From Pedobacter duraquae (GTDB lineage: Bacteria > Bacteroidota > Bacteroidia > Sphingobacteriales > Sphingobacteriaceae): 64,000 nucleotides of DNA. Under the pieces are notes generated by a model. It had not been told where the DNA came from and ran no database searches. It worked only from the letters and a program-made list of their open reading frames with translations. A program made the translations under genes and the position numbers. The DNA lies in contig NZ_SNWM01000003.1 in the NCBI RefSeq assembly GCF_004362245.1, forward strand, positions 1 through 64,000. The letters are read 5' to 3'. Each line of letters opens with the position of its first letter. The stretch's first letter is position 1. Below are positions 63,083 to 64,000 of this stretch, piece by piece.

Positions 63083-64000
63083 ATGGAAGTTGCGCTACTT
63101 ATAGATCAGATTGGTGAAGGTAATGGTGTTTTCGAACACTTCGCTATTGAATTCGAGCATTTTGAATTAAATAAAGGATCAAATCATAACGTCACACATT
63201 TGAAGAAAAAGGTCGAACTCATTGAACGTCATTTACAAGACCTGTCTGAAAAAATTACTGCGGAGTTGGAGTTTGAAGACAATATTTATGCACTAGTAAT
63301 TAGCCAGACAAAGAAAATCCTCAGTATCTGGTTGCCAATTTACAGTGATCAAAACTTTCATCAGAATACCTATGATCTGTTCTCCGATGAATTGGACCGT
63401 TTAAGTGCATACGTGAAGTTGGAAAATGTTGAGTCAAAATCATATGAGAATATTGAATACGATTTTGATCATAATTTCTTGGTAGACACTAGATTAATTA
63501 ACGATCTGCGACACAAAGTTCAATCAGTCACGATTATTAAGCAAAAAATCGAGCAACATCAATACCTGTTCTCGCTAATGAGCAGCGCCATTAGTGAAAT
63601 CGTAATTAAAAAAAAGGACAATAACTTAGTTTTAGCTAAAGTTTCAGGTCATGAAAAAAATCGATTAGAAAATGAGGAAACTGTCTATGAATGCGATATA
63701 AAAGTTTGGATAGATACAAACCATGCAGGTGAAGCAAATCGCTTTATGAATATTATTTCTGGTGTCTTATCAAACATTGAAAACGTCGATATAAATATCA
63801 CTGACGCCGGTGTCGGAAGTTTTTGGCAAAATTGGTCGGTAAAATTTAATGGTTGGTTTGCAAAGGAAGAAACAAAGCAGCTCTGGAAAAAAACACAGAA
63901 AGCTGCAGAAGCTTACTCCTTAGACAGGCATATCGAACCGGTTGAGAAAAGTAAACTTGATAGAAAAATGCAGCAGGAAGCTATCAGTAGACTAATTCCT
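63083..64000 (+). CDS. unrecognised protein, continues beyond the window
   Basis: ATG 63083 opens a frame without stop to the end of the window (306 codons visible). No signal peptide. The N-terminal 200 residues are mixed alpha/beta (MEVALLIDQIGEGNGVFEHF, ELNKGSNHNVTHLKKKVELIERHLQDLSEKITAEL) with several helices likely to coil. The end shows WQNWSVKFNGWFAKEETKQL and a charged helix (AEAYSLDRHIEPVEKSKLDRKMQQE), a C-terminal pattern I have seen only loosely in uncharacterised proteins. It is the first intact gene of the tRNA-associated island and could belong to a defence or transfer locus, but nothing in the sequence proves it. Confidence 0.6.
   Translation, partial: MEVALLIDQIGEGNGVFEHFAIEFEHFELNKGSNHNVTHLKKKVELIERHLQDLSEKITAELEFEDNIYALVISQTKKILSIWLPIYSDQNFHQNTYDLFSDELDRLSAYVKLENVESKSYENIEYDFDHNFLVDTRLINDLRHKVQSVTIIKQKIEQHQYLFSLMSSAISEIVIKKKDNNLVLAKVSGHEKNRLENEETVYECDIKVWIDTNHAGEANRFMNIISGVLSNIENVDINITDAGVGSFWQNWSVKFNGWFAKEETKQLWKKTQKAAEAYSLDRHIEPVEKSKLDRKMQQEAISRLIP

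Overview
The window looks like chromosomal DNA of a member of the Bacteroidota, most likely a Pedobacter-like Sphingobacteriaceae. This rests on -7 promoter boxes of the TAnnTTTG type, almost no Shine-Dalgarno sequences, many small secreted proteins and lipoproteins (several with Cys-Lys-Lys after the lipobox), LytS/LytTR two-component pairs, S41 peptidases, and ECF sigma factors paired with small membrane proteins. This is inference from gene content; there is no rRNA in the window.

Layout. 1-7.4 kb: the 3' part of a Zn/Cd P-type ATPase, a decayed gene, an O-methyltransferase, a Tat-exported M19 dipeptidase, an alpha/beta hydrolase and an S41 peptidase. 7.4-13.6 kb: DUF4260 protein, Crp/Fnr regulator, GNAT, an exported DUF3108-like protein, a LytS/LytTR pair preceded by a perfect palindrome, a TfoX-like protein, and an ECF sigma/membrane-protein pair. 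13.6-19.5 kb: a Nudix hydrolase, small membrane and secreted proteins including an intact DUF3592 gene and a relic of a paralogue, and a cupin. 19.5-32 kb: redox enzymes and regulators, including two paralogous NmrA-like/AraC operons and a related SDR/AraC operon. 32-34.5 kb: two tandem pairs of duplicated small genes. 34.5-36.1 kb: a Fic protein with an AbiEi-like N-terminus, preceded by three identical 21-bp direct repeats. 36-53.5 kb: GT39-type glycosyltransferase, LytTR membrane regulator, PQQ beta-propeller protein, TPR histidine kinase with NarL regulator, luciferase-like monooxygenase, a second ECF sigma pair, a beta-lactamase-fold hydrolase, a second LytS/LytTR pair and a second S41 peptidase. 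53.7-58 kb: a four-gene export operon (small exported protein, ABC membrane domain without its ATPase, HlyD adaptor, TolC-like protein). 58-62 kb: two large IPT/kelch lipoproteins. 62-64 kb: tRNA-Ala(GGC), followed by a truncated integrase, a probable insertion-sequence end and an unrecognised gene that runs off the window.

The first 62 kb read as ordinary chromosome with many signalling and envelope genes. The part after tRNA-Ala looks like the left end of an immobilised genomic island. The two loci most worth following are the AbiEi-like/Fic gene with its repeated operator-like sites and the ATPase-less export operon.
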